Of a DNA stretch of 64,000 nt, positions 25,505 to 34,207 are shown in pieces. Origin of the DNA: UBA668 sp038328705 (GTDB lineage: Bacteria > Actinomycetota > Acidimicrobiia > Acidimicrobiales > Ilumatobacteraceae). Under the pieces are notes generated by a model, which had not been told where the DNA came from, searched no databases, and saw only the letters and a list, made by a program, of their open reading frames with translations. The translations under genes were made by a program, and so were the position numbers. How positions within the stretch are numbered: the stretch's first letter is position 1; every line of letters starts with the position of its first letter. The stretch is from NCBI GenBank assembly GCA_038328705.1, contig JBBQMG010000002.1, positions 14,513 to 78,512 on the forward strand. The letters run 5' to 3'.

Positions 25505-26890
25505 TCAGGCCACGTGGAATTCGGGGGTCATCATCATCATCGTGAGCAGGTTGGTGTTCTCCCACCAGCTGGCCGCCGACTCCTTGGTACGCGAGAAGGT
25601 GACGAAGTTGATCAGCGCGTTGCGCGTCACCGTGCTGAGTGCCAGCCCATTGGAGGTGAGGCCGAACATGGTCGCAACGAAGTCGACTGCCTGCGTGGGG
25701 GTGCGCCCCTTACCGACCTGGTTGGCATCGTTCTGCCGCAGCTTCCAGGTGGCGTTGCGAGCGAACTCGGCTCGAGCACCGAACACGCTGGTGTTGATCC
25801 AGTAGCCGTTGGTCTTCCACCCTGCGACGTTGGGCGGGTTGAACAGCTCCTGCCCCATCGCCTCCATGGACCATTGCGGGTTCAGGTCGGCCCCGCGATA
25901 CCCGGTGAAGTACAACAGGTTGACGACGTACTCGACCGGACTGCGCACCAGGCCCTGCATTGCCGACGCGCTGTAGAACTCGTCACGCATCAGCATTGCC
26001 TTGACCCACGGCTTGATCGACATGTCGTTGTCGTAGAGGACCTGCCCGAGCGCATTGACGATGGCCGCCGAGGGCGCCTCATAGGCAAAGTGCTCCCACA
26101 GCTTCTTGCTGAGGAACTTGCAGGCCACCAACTTCTTGGCCGCACTACTGCCCACGACAGCCGGGTTCCCAAGTATGTGGTCGATGATGTCCGGGCCGTT
26201 CCAGTTCTTGGTGACGCCCATGAACTTCTTGTTGGTGACGTCGTGGTCGCCGGGCCAGAACTTGTAGAGACGTGTGGTCCAGTCGATGCCGTGCCCGGTC
26301 CATGCGGCCGCTGCCGCTGAGACGTCGTCCTCGCTGTAGTTCGCAACGCCGGTCTGGTCGACCACCCCGAGCGTGAACAACTCCATCAACTCGCGAGCAA
26401 AGTTCTGGTTCGGCGACGACTTCACGTTGTCGAGGTTGTCGAGGTAGAACAGCATCGCCGGCTGAATCGACATTGTCTGGGTCATCGTGCGGAAGTTCCC
26501 GAAGGCCGAATCGCGGAACAGCTTGTTCTGCTCCAGCATCGCTCCAGCGCTGTTCACCTTGTCCCATCCACTACAGAAGTGGCCGTGCCAGAAGAAGGCC
26601 ATGCGTTCCTGCATCGGCTTGGGCGAGTCGACCATTCGGTCGAGCCACCACTGCACCGCGGTGACCCACTGGTTGTAACCCATGCCATCGATGTCGTGGT
26701 CGATCCCAGTGGGGATGGCAACCGGTACGGTCACGTTCAAGATGTTGTCGATGGCATCGCTGCGAGTCACCGTGCCAAGTGACAACTCAGCCATCCGCGA
26801 GGGGCGGGCCACATACTCCGTACGGCGCAACAGGTGGGCAAGTTGCACTGAATCCACGTAGACGACTCCCTCACGAACGCGAGCGGACAT
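25505..26890 (-). CDS. DUF1800 domain protein
   Basis: Protein of 461 residues of the DUF1800 family, whose genes nearly always pair with DUF1501 genes. Typical motifs are LLRRTEYVARPSR near residue 20, MAFFWHGHFCSGWDKV near residue 98, ARELMELFTLGV near residue 163, and NVAGWKTNGYWINTS near residue 355. The biochemical role of the pair is unknown; surface or polymer-processing functions have been proposed. No signal peptide is visible, unlike the DUF1501 partner. Confidence 0.9.
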   Translation of the reverse strand: MSARVREGVVYVDSVQLAHLLRRTEYVARPSRMAELSLGTVTRSDAIDNILNVTVPVAIPTGIDHDIDGMGYNQWVTAVQWWLDRMVDSPKPMQERMAFFWHGHFCSGWDKVNSAGAMLEQNKLFRDSAFGNFRTMTQTMSIQPAMLFYLDNLDNVKSSPNQNFARELMELFTLGVVDQTGVANYSEDDVSAAAAAWTGHGIDWTTRLYKFWPGDHDVTNKKFMGVTKNWNGPDIIDHILGNPAVVGSSAAKKLVACKFLSKKLWEHFAYEAPSAAIVNALGQVLYDNDMSIKPWVKAMLMRDEFYSASAMQGLVRSPVEYVVNLLYFTGYRGADLNPQWSMEAMGQELFNPPNVAGWKTNGYWINTSVFGARAEFARNATWKLRQNDANQVGKGRTPTQAVDFVATMFGLTSNGLALSTVTRNALINFVTFSRTKESAASWWENTNLLTMMMMTPEFHVA

Positions 26891-27003
26891 CCGCTCAGCT
26901 CTTCTGTTGGTTATCGCCCGATACCTGGAGCGACTGAAGGCCGCACGCCGGCAGAGTTATCACACTTTCGAAAGGCACACCTCAGGGTTGTGTCAAAACG
27001 ACC

Positions 27004-27030
27004 GCTGTCCGGCCACAATGGCCGGACAGC
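27004..27030 (-). terminator. strong hairpin terminator after rpmE
   Basis: Perfect 11- to 12-bp stem, CGCTGTCCGGCC (27003-27014) with GGCCGGACAGCG (27020-27031), and a 5-base loop. Read on the minus strand the hairpin is followed by GTCGTTTTGAC, giving a short U-tract. It lies 49 bases beyond the rpmE stop and separates rho-rpmE from the DUF1800-DUF1501 genes. Confidence 0.75.
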
Positions 27031-27079
27031 GAACGAATTTCCTCGATGAGAGCAGCGCACGGCGCCGAAGCGCAGACGA

Positions 27080-27292
27080 TCACTTGCCCTTGCGCTCGCC
27101 GTAACGCTTGTTGAAGCGCTCGACGCGGCCGCCGGTATCGACCAGCTTCTGCTTGCCGGTGAAGAAGGGGTGGCACTCGTTGCAGAGTTCGAGCGTCAGG
27201 TCGGTGCCACGCGTGGAACGCGTGGTAAATGCGTTACCGCACGAGCAACGCACGGTGACATCGGTGTACTTGGGATGGATCTCGGTCTTCAT
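27080..27292 (-). CDS. rpmE: 50S ribosomal protein L31, zinc-binding form
   Basis: Ribosomal protein of the large subunit, 70 residues from ATG27292, which has GGAG 7 bases upstream. The C+ zinc ligands are present: Cys16 and Cys18 (RCSCG), Cys37 and Cys40 (LCNEC). This is the zinc-dependent paralog type. The 90 bases between rho and rpmE contain two dyads, ATCGGCCGAT (27326-27335) and GTGCC/GGCAC (27336-27347), which could act in the rpmE leader. Confidence 0.97.
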   Translation of the reverse strand: MKTEIHPKYTDVTVRCSCGNAFTTRSTRGTDLTLELCNECHPFFTGKQKLVDTGGRVERFNKRYGERKGK

Positions 27293-27382
27293 GGCATTCT
27301 CCGAAAGAAGTAGGCAAAGGAGTGTATCGGCCGATGTGCCGTGGCACTCGTGTCGTTCATGGGCGCAGTGACGGCTGCTCAC

Positions 27383-29089
27383 TCAGAGGGTGGGCTGCTT
27401 GCCGATCTCGTTGAGGAACTCGTCGTTCGTCTTGAACGTCTTGAGCCGGTCCATCAACAGCTCCAGCCCGGGGGCGGCATTGCCACCGTCGGCGAGGCCA
27501 CTGAGCACGCGGCGCAGCTTCCACACCTGCTGCAGCTGCTTGCGGTCGAACAACAACTCCTCGTGGCGGGTGCTGGAGGAATCGACGTCGATGGCCGGAT
27601 AGATACGGCGCTCGGCCAGGCGGCGATCGAGGCGCAGCTCCATGTTGCCAGTGCCCTTGAACTCCTCGAAGATTGCTTCGTCCATACGGCTGTTGGTCTC
27701 CACCAGCGCAGTGGCGAGGATGGTGAGCGAGCCACCCTCCTCGCAGTTGCGGGCGGCGCCGAAGAACCGCTTCGGCGGGTACAGCGCGCCGGCATCGATG
27801 CCACCGGAAAGAATGCGGCCGCTGGGCGGCGCAGCCAGGTTGTAGGCGCGGCTGAGGCGGGTGATTCCATCGAGGATGATCACCACGTCGTGGCCCTCCT
27901 CGACGAGTCGCTTCGCCTTCTCCAGCGTGAGCTCAGCGACGTGCGTGTGCTCTTCGCTCGGCCGATCGAACGTGCTCGAAATGACCTCACCCTTGACGGT
28001 GCGGCGCATGTCGGTGACTTCTTCGGGCCGCTCGTCGATGAGCAGCACGATCAGCTTGACCTCGGGGTTGTGACGCTCGATCGCGGTTGCAATCTCCTTC
28101 ATCACAGTCGTTTTGCCGGCCTTGGGGGGCGACACGATGATGCCGCGCTGGCCCTTGCCGATGGGCGACACGAGGTCGATGATGCGCACCGTCATGTTGT
28201 GCGGATCGTTGGCCGTCGACAGCACCAGCTTCTTGTCGGGGAACAGTGCGGTCAGGTCCTCGAAGCGACGACGATTCTTCGCCAGCTCGGGATCCTTGTC
28301 GTTGATCGTGTGGATCTCCAACAGCGCCGGGTTCTTCTCGTTGCGACCGGCAGGGCGGCTGAGGCCGGTGACGTGGTCACCCTTGCGCAGGCCGTACTGG
28401 CGGGTCAGCTTGACCGGAATGTAGGCATCATCGCGTGAGGCGAGATAGCCGTTCACGCGTAGAAAGCCATAGCCCTCGTCACGCAGGTCGAGGTAGCCGG
28501 AAACCTGCACAGGCTCGAGAGCGAACTGGTCGCTGCCTTCGCTGCGCTCCCCGCGCTCAGGTCGGTCGGCCCGTGGTCCACGGTCACTACGCTCAGGTCG
28601 GTCGCTGCGCTCGCGTGGCTCTTGGCTGTTGTCAGGATGACGCTCGCCGGGCTGGCCGCTGGGGGCCGGGGACCCTTCGCCGGCACGATTCTTGTTGCGG
28701 CGCCGGCGGCGGCGGCGGGCATTGCGACTCTCGCCGTCACCCTCACCTTGCCCGTCGCCATCGTCACCCTCGTCGTCGCCGTCGCCGTCGCCGTCGTCGG
28801 CGTCGGCGGAATCCTCTGCGGCGTCATCGGTTGCAGGCCCGCTGGGGCGCGAGGCGCCGGCGGCGACTTCAAGGTCGCTCGGCGCCTCCTGGCTGGTCGA
28901 ATCGGCGCTGGACTCGTCGGACGTCGTGGCAGTTGCCTGCCCGACACCGGTGGTCTCGAGGATCTTGCCGATCAGCGTCGCCTTCGCGGCGCGAGCGGTG
29001 GTCTTGATGCCCAATGCTTGGGCGATGGCAAGGAGTTGATCCTTGTCCTTTGATTCGAGCATGGATTGCTCGAGTGCTTCCGCGGCCAC
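27383..29089 (-). CDS. rho: transcription termination factor Rho with disordered charged insertion
   Basis: Hexameric RNA-dependent ATPase that ends transcription. I prefer the GTG at 29089 (VAAEALEQSMLESKDKDQLL), which has AGGTGG upstream; an ATG at 29062 is the alternative. The N-terminal helix bundle is followed by a low-complexity insertion of about 130 residues: a run of Asp/Gly/Glu, then a block of eight Arg, then RSDRPERSDRG-type repeats. The RNA-binding domain and the ATPase core follow, with Walker A SPPKAGKTTVM, the LIVLLIDERPEEVTDMRR segment, and the R-loop region near GGIDAGALYPPKRF. Actinobacterial Rho proteins often carry such insertions, which bind structured GC-rich RNA. Confidence 0.96.
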   Translation of the reverse strand: MAAEALEQSMLESKDKDQLLAIAQALGIKTTARAAKATLIGKILETTGVGQATATTSDESSADSTSQEAPSDLEVAAGASRPSGPATDDAAEDSADADDGDGDGDDEGDDGDGQGEGDGESRNARRRRRRRNKNRAGEGSPAPSGQPGERHPDNSQEPRERSDRPERSDRGPRADRPERGERSEGSDQFALEPVQVSGYLDLRDEGYGFLRVNGYLASRDDAYIPVKLTRQYGLRKGDHVTGLSRPAGRNEKNPALLEIHTINDKDPELAKNRRRFEDLTALFPDKKLVLSTANDPHNMTVRIIDLVSPIGKGQRGIIVSPPKAGKTTVMKEIATAIERHNPEVKLIVLLIDERPEEVTDMRRTVKGEVISSTFDRPSEEHTHVAELTLEKAKRLVEEGHDVVIILDGITRLSRAYNLAAPPSGRILSGGIDAGALYPPKRFFGAARNCEEGGSLTILATALVETNSRMDEAIFEEFKGTGNMELRLDRRLAERRIYPAIDVDSSSTRHEELLFDRKQLQQVWKLRRVLSGLADGGNAAPGLELLMDRLKTFKTNDEFLNEIGKQPTL

Positions 29090-29313
29090 TGGCCACCTGC
29101 TTTCTGGGAGGAGACAAGACCCTGACGGCATCCAGCGGGAAGTGCTGAGATCGCCGGCGGCCCCACCACCTGGAGATGCGAGACACCCTGCGCCGTCAGT
29201 TCACCTCCACACAAAGGCAGGAGAACCGGTTGCAGCTGGGCTGTTCGGGAACCCGAACGGGCTGCACTGTAGCGATAGGCAGCACCCGCACACAACGTCT
29301 ACTGTCGCCATTC

Positions 29314-29907
29314 ATGACTGACCACAGCGTCCCGGCGGACACGGGGCCTCACGGTTTACCGCAACCACCAGTGCCCGATTCCGCCGCCGTAGTCGCCCGC
29401 GATCGGCCGCTGCCGTCCCGGGCGGGCGCGTTTGCGCCATCGTTCTTTCGTGCCGTGCTGTGTGGCATTGGTGGGGCCGTCGGCGGAGCCGCCGCCTGGT
29501 ACGCGCTGGTGGTCTTCACGGACCGTCAGTTCGTCTTCGGAGCCATCGGCCTGGGGTTCGCTGTCGGCTATCTCGTCAGTTGGGGCGCCGCCAAAGGAGG
29601 AGTGACGTCGGCCCTGCTGTCCGCGATCATCGCTGCGCTCGGCGTCGTCGGCGCGTATTACTACATCAATCGGCACCTCCTCATCGCCGAAGGCGAGCGG
29701 CTAGGGAGCTCGTACGAAATTCCGCTGATTCCCACCTTCGAGGAGCTGAGGATCGTGCTGCGTGTCGGCTACGAGGCCGATGACCGTCAGTACGTCTTCT
29801 CCGGCATCTGCGTCGCAGCCGCCGCGTTCTTCGGCTTCAAAGGCATCCGCGCCTCACGCGGCTACACCGGCCGACCAGTCACCCCGCCGGGCCGCCCGGT
29901 GAGGTGA
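29314..29907 (+). CDS. four-helix membrane protein of unknown function, paralog of the gene at 11394
   Basis: Protein of 197 residues from ATG29314. A Pro-rich cytoplasmic leader of about 45 residues is followed by four membrane helices. The loop YYINRHLLIAEG plus EIPLIPTFEELRIVLRVGY and the last helix ending FFGFKGIRASR match the protein encoded at 11394-11870. No named family is recognised. It is divergent from rho, with about 225 bases between the two start codons. Confidence 0.78.
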   Translation: MTDHSVPADTGPHGLPQPPVPDSAAVVARDRPLPSRAGAFAPSFFRAVLCGIGGAVGGAAAWYALVVFTDRQFVFGAIGLGFAVGYLVSWGAAKGGVTSALLSAIIAALGVVGAYYYINRHLLIAEGERLGSSYEIPLIPTFEELRIVLRVGYEADDRQYVFSGICVAAAAFFGFKGIRASRGYTGRPVTPPGRPVR

Positions 29908-29978
29908 CGCGCTCGTTCGCCGCTGAGCTGCCTCACAGTCCACAAACCGCGTCACTTCGGCTGGGACGACGCTGCGCG

Positions 29979-30815
29979 CTAGCGGAGGGGGCGACAGAGC
30001 AGGTGGCTGATGCCACTTGCCAGCAGATTGCCGCCATCGTCCCAGACCTCTTGGTGGCTGGCCACCAAACCGTCACCGGCGTATGGCGCGACTCCGCGAA
30101 GCAGGTACCAGCCGGGCTGTGACGCAAGGCGGTGGAACTCGCACGAGACATCGATGGTCGGTGCGACGTACTCCTCTTGCACGTGGGTTCGTGAGGCTGC
30201 GGGCCATCCACCGAGGTCGACAAGAACCAACAGTCGGCCAGCTTCCAGCCACGCGTCGTTCTGGACGGGCTGCGAGTCGAATCGCAGCCAATTCTCGTAG
30301 ACGGGGTCAAGAGTGCCGCGGTTCGCCCAATCGCTGATCCATTCCGTCGGCCGCTGCTCGAAGTTTTCCCAAAATCGGTAGCGATTGTCGTTCTCGACAC
30401 CCTCGGCCGCGAACCGCTCCTGCAAGGTCGGCAGTTCGCTCCAACCGCTGGCGTCGGGCGCCTCGCCAAATGAGTGCTGGAGCCCCGCCAGCCCTTGGTC
30501 CACTGCCCACACCATGGCCTGCAGCACCGGCCTGCCTGCCTGCTCGATACGAACAGCGATGCTCGTCGCCACCTTCGTGGCGCGCATGGTTGTTGGCAAG
30601 ATGGTCACTGGTTCGTCGAAGTTGGCGACACCGAGAAAGTGCACGGTGATGTTGGCAGGCCGTGCTCGGCCGCAATGCAGGCCGGCCGCCCGCAACGCCA
30701 GGGTCGCGAGGTAGCCACCATTCGGACCCCAGATTTCCCAGTCGCGATGCAGCAGCCGAGTGAAGGCCCCCTCGCCGCTCGCGGTCAGTTCGGTGTCAGC
30801 GGCGAGATCTCCCAT
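29979..30815 (-). CDS. TesB-like double-hotdog acyl-CoA thioesterase
   Basis: Protein of 278 residues from ATG30815, which is one base after the thrC stop. The motif RDWEIWGPNGGYLATLALRAAG near residue 25 (core WGPNGGYLATLALRAAG) is typical of the N-terminal hotdog of the TesB-like/4HBT_3 group, and ISHLLCRPL closes the second hotdog. It should hydrolyse acyl-CoA thioesters, with unknown chain-length preference. Its tight coupling to thrC is unexpected, because no metabolic link to threonine synthesis is apparent. Confidence 0.8.
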   Translation of the reverse strand: MGDLAADTELTASGEGAFTRLLHRDWEIWGPNGGYLATLALRAAGLHCGRARPANITVHFLGVANFDEPVTILPTTMRATKVATSIAVRIEQAGRPVLQAMVWAVDQGLAGLQHSFGEAPDASGWSELPTLQERFAAEGVENDNRYRFWENFEQRPTEWISDWANRGTLDPVYENWLRFDSQPVQNDAWLEAGRLLVLVDLGGWPAASRTHVQEEYVAPTIDVSCEFHRLASQPGWYLLRGVAPYAGDGLVASHQEVWDDGGNLLASGISHLLCRPLR

Positions 30816-30816
30816 G

Positions 30817-32211
30817 TCAGGTGAAGGCAGTGGCCACGAACTGCTGGATGGCAGCGAGGTCGTTGGGAAGGACAGTGAAGAACTCCGGCAGCTCGAACAG
30901 ATCAGCCAGGTGGGCCGGCAGTGGCGGGCGAATGCCGGTGGCGCGCTCGACCGCATCGGGAAACTTGGCCGGGTGCGCCGTTGCCAGCGTGACCGTGATG
31001 CCATGCAGGGTGCCAGCCGTGCGCAACTTGGCGACCGCACCGACACCGACTGCAGTGTGGGGGTCCAGCAACATCCCCGACTCGGCATAGGTCTGGCTGA
31101 TCACAGCCAGCGTCTCGATGTCGTCCAAGCGTGCCGCCTGCAGCTTGCCCTCGATGAACTCGGCCCGCTGATCGGCTTCGATGGAGAGATGTCCGCTGGC
31201 ACGGAACCGCTGCAGCTGCTCGGTGGTCATCCCGCCGTCGCGGCCGTTCATCTCGAACAGCAACCGTTCGAAGTTCGACGAGACCTGGATGTCCATACTG
31301 GGGCTCAGTGACGGCACCACCGCAGCGGCGCTCATGTCGTTGTTGTTGACGAAGCGTTCGAGGATGTCGTTGGCGTTGGCCGCCACGACGAGCTGATCGA
31401 TGGGTGCGCCCATTCGGCGCGCAATCCAGCCACTGAACACATTGCCGAAGTTGCCGCTGGGCACGCAGAAGTTCACCGGCCCGGCGAGGACGTCGGTGGC
31501 CGTCACGTAGTAGACGATCTGCGCCATCACCCGTGCCCAGTTGATGCTGTTGACCGCGCTCAGTTGCATGCGCTCGCGGAACTCGGCGTCGTTGAACATG
31601 GCCTTGACCATGTCCTGGCAGTCGTCGAACGTGCCTTCGACCGCAACGACGCGCACGTTGGGCGACTGGACGGTGGTCATCTGCCTGCGTTGCACGTCAC
31701 TGGTACGACCAAGTGGGTAGAGGATGACGATGTCGACGTTGGCGCAGTCCTTCACACCGTCGATAGCGGCCGAGCCGGTATCGCCGCTGGTGGCACCGAC
31801 GATGGTGACGCGTTGGCCCCGTTGGCGAAGCACCTCGTCGAACAGCCGCCCCACCAACTGCAACGCCACGTCTTTGAACGCCAACGTCGGCCCATGGAAG
31901 AGCTCCTGCACGAAGTGTTGGCCGCCGATCTGCACCAGAGGAACCACGGCCGGGTGAGCGAACGTGGCGTACGCCTCGTCGCACAAACGAAGCACGGTGG
32001 CCGCAGGAAGATCGTCGCCGACGAACAGCTGGATGATCTGTGCAGCGCGCTGGGCGTAGGTGGCACCAGGTACCAACGGCGGAAGGCTGGGCCATTCCGC
32101 GGGCACATACAGCCCGCCGTCGGTGGCCAACCCGGCCAACAACGCCTCGGTGAAGCTCAGGGCAGCGGCCGTGCCCCGCGTGGAAACGTAGCGAACAGAG
32201 CCCGAAGTCAT
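30817..32211 (-). CDS. thrC: threonine synthase
   Basis: PLP enzyme that makes threonine from O-phosphohomoserine. The N-terminus RYVSTRGTAAALSFTEALL and the PLP-lysine segment FHGPTLAFKDVALQLVG are the signature of the longer E. coli/yeast-type threonine synthase. The 464-residue length agrees; the mycobacterial enzyme is the shorter type of about 360 residues. The phosphate loop VGATSGDTGSAAI is near residue 158. One base separates it from the upstream hom gene and from the downstream thioesterase gene. Confidence 0.96.
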   Translation of the reverse strand: MTSGSVRYVSTRGTAAALSFTEALLAGLATDGGLYVPAEWPSLPPLVPGATYAQRAAQIIQLFVGDDLPAATVLRLCDEAYATFAHPAVVPLVQIGGQHFVQELFHGPTLAFKDVALQLVGRLFDEVLRQRGQRVTIVGATSGDTGSAAIDGVKDCANVDIVILYPLGRTSDVQRRQMTTVQSPNVRVVAVEGTFDDCQDMVKAMFNDAEFRERMQLSAVNSINWARVMAQIVYYVTATDVLAGPVNFCVPSGNFGNVFSGWIARRMGAPIDQLVVAANANDILERFVNNNDMSAAAVVPSLSPSMDIQVSSNFERLLFEMNGRDGGMTTEQLQRFRASGHLSIEADQRAEFIEGKLQAARLDDIETLAVISQTYAESGMLLDPHTAVGVGAVAKLRTAGTLHGITVTLATAHPAKFPDAVERATGIRPPLPAHLADLFELPEFFTVLPNDLAAIQQFVATAFT

Positions 32212-32212
32212 G

Positions 32213-33493
32213 TCAGCCGCCGATCACACGCAGCAAACCTCCGATGTTGCGCACAACATCGAGGTCGCGAAGCTCGCGAACGGTCGCCTGCACCGCCGAC
32301 TCGCGAGCGGTGTGCGTGATGAACACGAGGCGAGCATCCGGCGCGTTTCCCTCTTGCTCGGCCGCGCGAATGCTGACGTCGTGACGGGCGAATACGCCCG
32401 TGACCGCGTGGAGCACACCCGGCTTGTCGGCCACATCGAGGCTGAGCAGGTATTCGGCCGACGTTTCGTCGATGGGCAGGATGGCTGCACGGCTGAACGA
32501 GCCAAGTGCGCCGTGCGTGCCGTTGGTGAGGTTCACCGCGGCGTCGATGACATCGCCCAGCACGGCGCTGGCGGTTGGTGATCCGCCCGCACCGCGGCCG
32601 TAGAACATCAGCGAACCGACTGCTGCGCCTTCCACGAAGACGGCGTTGTAGCTCTCGCGCACGCTGGCCAACGGATGGGTGAGGGGCACCATCGTCGGAT
32701 GAACGCGCACGCCGATGGCGCCGCTCGCGTCGGCCTCGGCAATACCGAGGAGCTTGACCACGTACCCGAGCCGCTTCGCCATCGCGATATCGGCAGCGGT
32801 GATGCCGCTGATGCCCTCGTGATAGACGTCGCCTGCCACGACCTTCGCCCCGAATGCGATCGTAGCCATGATGGCCGCCTTCGCACCTGCGTCATAGCCC
32901 TCCACATCCGCCGTTGGGTCGCGCTCGGCGAATCCCAGTGCCTGCGCCTCCGCCAGCGCCACCGAGTAGTCGGCGCCTTCCTCGGTCATCTTGGTGAGAA
33001 TGAAGTTGGTGGTGCCGTTGATGATGCCCATCACACGGGTGATGGGTTCGCCACGCAAGCTTTCGCGCAATGCGCGCACGATGGGGATGCCACCGGCGAC
33101 GGCCGCTTCGAACAGCAGATCGACGCCGGCCTCGTCGGCAACGGCGAACAGTTCGGTGCCGACGTTGGCCAGCAGTTCCTTGTTGCCCGTGATCACCGGC
33201 TTGCCGTTGCGTAACGCCGTCGTGATGAACTCTCGAGCAGGCTCGATGCCGCCGATCAACTCGACGATCACATCGATCGACGGATCGTTGACGACCGCCG
33301 TTGCGTCGCGAGTGAGTATGCCCTCAGGCAGCGAGATGTCGCGCTCCTTGCTGAGGTTGCGCACCGCCACCGACACGACTTCCAACCGCACCCCAGTGTG
33401 CGCCTCGATGACGGCCTGCTGCTGTGCGATGAGCGATACGAGCGGGGCGCCAACGTTGCCGCAACCCAGAACTCCGATTCTGATGAGCTTCAC
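32213..33493 (-). CDS. hom: homoserine dehydrogenase
   Basis: Reduces aspartate semialdehyde to homoserine for threonine and methionine synthesis. The 426-residue protein has the Rossmann motif IGVLGCGNVGAPL at the N-terminus, GIINGTTNFILTKM near residue 165 and GYDAGAKAAIMATIAFG near residue 210. The C-terminal 80 residues (LSLDVADKPGVLHAVTGVFA onward) form an ACT domain for feedback control, usually by threonine. It lies one base upstream of thrC. The homoserine kinase gene thrB, which follows thrC in mycobacteria, is not in this window. Confidence 0.97.
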   Translation of the reverse strand: MKLIRIGVLGCGNVGAPLVSLIAQQQAVIEAHTGVRLEVVSVAVRNLSKERDISLPEGILTRDATAVVNDPSIDVIVELIGGIEPAREFITTALRNGKPVITGNKELLANVGTELFAVADEAGVDLLFEAAVAGGIPIVRALRESLRGEPITRVMGIINGTTNFILTKMTEEGADYSVALAEAQALGFAERDPTADVEGYDAGAKAAIMATIAFGAKVVAGDVYHEGISGITAADIAMAKRLGYVVKLLGIAEADASGAIGVRVHPTMVPLTHPLASVRESYNAVFVEGAAVGSLMFYGRGAGGSPTASAVLGDVIDAAVNLTNGTHGALGSFSRAAILPIDETSAEYLLSLDVADKPGVLHAVTGVFARHDVSIRAAEQEGNAPDARLVFITHTARESAVQATVRELRDLDVVRNIGGLLRVIGG

Positions 33494-33527
33494 GGCGAGC
33501 AGGTTACGAGTTTGGTGACGTTGATGC

Positions 33528-34088
33528 TCAGGAGTAACGGCGGCGAGCGGCGAGCGACGCCGCCACGCCTGCAGCTACCAACGCACTACCGATCGCCAAG
33601 CCGCCGGTGGACGACTTGCCCGTTGCCGGCAGCGTGGGTCGGGCCGCCAGGGAGGCCAGGGAGGCCACCTCTTGGGGAACCGGAGGGGCAATCTGGGGAA
33701 CCGGAGGGGCAATGAGCGCCACTTCCGGTGCATCGCAGGCGACGCGAACAGCTATGCCTGCGTCGACGCCGTCGACGGAGACAGGAATCGTCAGTGCACC
33801 GTCGGCAAGATCGGTGAACGTGATGGCAGAGGCCGAAGCAGCCGCGACAGAGATTGCCGAAGCAGTGGAAACCGCCGGAGCAGCGACAACGAACATCGCG
33901 GCCTGCGAGATCTGATTGTTGACCAGCGTCAGGTCGAGGACGCCGTTGTGGTTGGCATCGCACTGCAATTCGGAAAGCACATATGCGTCACCATCTGCGT
34001 GGACTGCCGGCGATGATGCCAGCAGGGACGCGCCGAGTACTACCGCGCCCAATGCCCATCGCACCCGCTGCTGGATCACCTTTTTCAT
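33528..34088 (-). CDS. secreted LPXTG-anchored surface protein
   Basis: Protein of 186 residues. An N-terminal signal peptide (MKKVIQQ, then a hydrophobic core ending in SSPAVHA) is followed by a small Ala/Val/Thr-rich domain, a Pro-rich linker with the 7-residue repeat IAPPVPQ in tandem, and a C-terminal sortase signal: LPATG, a hydrophobic helix and the positively charged end ARRRYS. It is thus probably attached to peptidoglycan by a sortase encoded elsewhere. The ligand or function is unknown. The start codon has no ribosome binding site; see the promoter entry. The first codons use AAA and AAG, unlike the GC-rich neighbours. Confidence 0.8.
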   Translation of the reverse strand: MKKVIQQRVRWALGAVVLGASLLASSPAVHADGDAYVLSELQCDANHNGVLDLTLVNNQISQAAMFVVAAPAVSTASAISVAAASASAITFTDLADGALTIPVSVDGVDAGIAVRVACDAPEVALIAPPVPQIAPPVPQEVASLASLAARPTLPATGKSSTGGLAIGSALVAAGVAASLAARRRYS

Positions 34089-34125
34089 CAGTTTGTATAC
34101 TAATCCTCAAGACGCGCCACCGAAA
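34089..34125 (-). promoter_or_regulatory. probable promoter of the LPXTG gene giving a leaderless transcript
   Basis: Minus-strand hexamer TAGTAT (34102-34097) matches a -10 box and ends 8 bases before the start codon. The transcript would therefore begin at or next to the ATG. A weak -35 (TTTCGG, 34125-34120) lies 17 bases upstream. No Shine-Dalgarno sequence is present. Confidence 0.5.
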
Positions 34126-34207
34126 GGGGTCGGAATCGAAATGAGTCAAATGGCCTATGAACACCACGCGTGACACTTGCTCACGGAAAGCGGTTTAAAT
34201 GGTGCGC

